Shown here: positions 19,341-20,391 of the stretch, one piece after another
Layout: each line of letters begins with the position of its first letter
Numbering within the stretch: the stretch's first letter is position 1
DNA from: Parachlorella kessleri
Taxonomy: Eukaryota > Chlorophyta > Trebouxiophyceae > Chlorellales > Chlorellaceae
Direction of reading: 5' to 3'
Assembly: GCA_001598975.1 (NCBI GenBank)
Contig: BBXU01001483.1
Location: forward strand, 1-20,391
DNA length: 20,391 nucleotides
Translations under genes and position numbers: made by a program
The notes under the pieces: model-generated
Database searches by the model: none
What the model was told of the DNA's origin: nothing
Seen by the model: the letters and a program-made list of their open reading frames with translations, nothing else

Positions 19341-20167
19341 TGGGAGGTTCCCCCGCTGGGTCTCAACGTAACCATTTCCCAGGTTCTAGTCTTCTTGCTG
19401 CGATTTGCAACTCTCTCTTGCCTATTCCTGTTCCTCTGAGAGGTTCTGATTACACACCGTGGTCTGCCTCAGGGGATAGGGCCCTTTCCATCCACCTCAT
19501 ATATCCTCTAGCCTCTGTGTGAGTGGGTTCCTCCGTTCAGTGTGTAGCGGTACACTTTGTACTGACCGCGAAAGCCACTCCTTGTGGAGTTCTCTCCTTC
19601 ATCATTTTCTTCTTCCTTATCTTCTTCTCTCCAACCTTGATAAGGTAACCATTCTTTTCGTACGACAACCTTGGCCCAGGGTTTGTGTGCCACGAACTTT
19701 CTACAGTGTTTCGTTGGGCATCCAAGGACTTGGAGCAGCCTCTAGGCACCTGTTAAAATACGTTGCGAGCCCTTCTGAAGGGGGAGCTGACGGACGCACT
19801 GCGACAGGTGAGGAAACACTGTACGTGATAGGTGAGCGTCGTGCCCAACCTCCCTTTTGCTAACGGGAAGGCAAACCGGAACCCTATCGCAGAATTGTGG
19901 AACAAAGGTGTTGGTTGGCGATTGGGGCAGCGTTGTTACTGTTGTTAGAGTTCGGGTGTGCACAGTGACTGGCTACAATTTTGGTACAAAGGTGGCTGTG
20001 GGCATATGCCTTGCCTACACCTCTTAATTACACAACTGCCTTGCATGGGCGTCAGGCAGCATAATATAGTGGGCGTGGTGAAAAAATGTGCGCAAAGGGA
20101 GTTTGCTTGACATGGCATCTTGAGGATCCACCTGGGGGTGTACAACCTGTGGCTGCCCTCCTTGCAG
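19341..20167. other. Mostly unassigned sequence before the last gene
   Basis: A pyrimidine-rich stretch (CTTCTT type) lies at about 19590-19635. A possible exon at 19707-19807 lies between CTACAG and ACAG|GTGAGG, reading LGIQGLGAASRHLLKYV in one frame; its ending phase does not fit the next exon directly. A minus-strand 61-codon frame at 19508-19693 was seen but has no support. Confidence 0.3.
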
Positions 20168-20355
20168 GAGAATCTGCCATGCCTCTCAGTGATCAACCAG
20201 GGACCGGGCAAAGGTGCAAGGGTAATAGCCTCGTGCTCACTGTACCCTACCTGCACTTTTCGATATTGCAGAGATGCAGCAGGATGTTGTAGAAAGGACC
20301 ATAAACCCTGTGGCACAGCAGGATGCTCCTGGAAGACATGATGGCTCTCACGACG
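20168..20355 (+). CDS. Partial gene leaving the window, unknown product
   Basis: Two candidate exons join in phase. The first, 20168-20213, follows the acceptor CCTCCTTGCAG and reads ENLPCLSVINQGPGK. The second, 20272-20355, follows a pyrimidine-rich acceptor (TTCGATATTGCAG), reads MQQDVVERTINPVAQQDA and ends at the donor GACG|GTGAGC. The donor of the first is the weak AAAG|GTGCAA. The gene continues beyond the window, and its start is not identified. Product unknown. Confidence 0.4.
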
Positions 20356-20391
20356 GTGAGCAATAAGTAGGGGGCTAGAAGTGCTCTCTGA

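Noticed and set aside
19341..19700. Retrotransposon fragment
   Set aside because: The look of the minus-strand frame and the pyrimidine tract suggested it, but no reverse transcriptase, integrase or terminal repeat motif could be seen.

Overview
The window looks like nuclear DNA of a chlorophyte green alga, probably Chlorophyceae. Genes are broken into many short exons with GT-AG introns. Coding and non-coding DNA carries CAG/CTG runs. TGTAA, the green-algal poly(A) signal, follows the stop codons of three plus-strand genes and one tentative minus-strand gene. No bacterial-style operon, tRNA, rRNA or CRISPR array was seen.

Left part (97-7.9 kb): one long plus-strand gene of about 21 exons. 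Exons 1-4 encode a caspase-like (peptidase C14) domain with an intact His/Cys pair. The rest encodes about 15 armadillo (ARM) repeats, nearly one repeat per exon. The last eight ARM exons are each exactly 126 nt and phase 0. Their introns also share sequence blocks, so whole exon-plus-intron units were duplicated. At 8.2-9.95 kb lies a second plus-strand gene of six exons in phase. It encodes a Cys-rich, probably zinc-binding, protein of about 290 aa ending in one C-terminal membrane helix.

Middle (10-12.6 kb): mostly non-coding sequence with CAG and GT/G tracts. A tentative three-exon minus-strand gene lies at 12.47-11.95 kb, with a minus-strand TGTAA downstream.

Right part (12.7-18.6 kb): plus-strand candidate exons of an unrecognised Lys/Glu-rich protein surround a decayed ADAT1 (tRNA adenosine deaminase) copy at 13.26-14.65 kb. 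An apparently intact ADAT1-like gene follows at 15.66-18.54 kb. The arrangement fits tandem duplication of a [coiled-coil gene - ADAT1] block with decay of the upstream ADAT1 copy. The last 1.8 kb is non-coding with a G-quadruplex/hairpin, then the first visible exons of a gene leaving the window.

All gene models come from reading frame, splice-site and phase consistency by eye. No alignment, expression or database search was possible. The caspase-ARM fusion with its exon-per-repeat array is the most interesting element.
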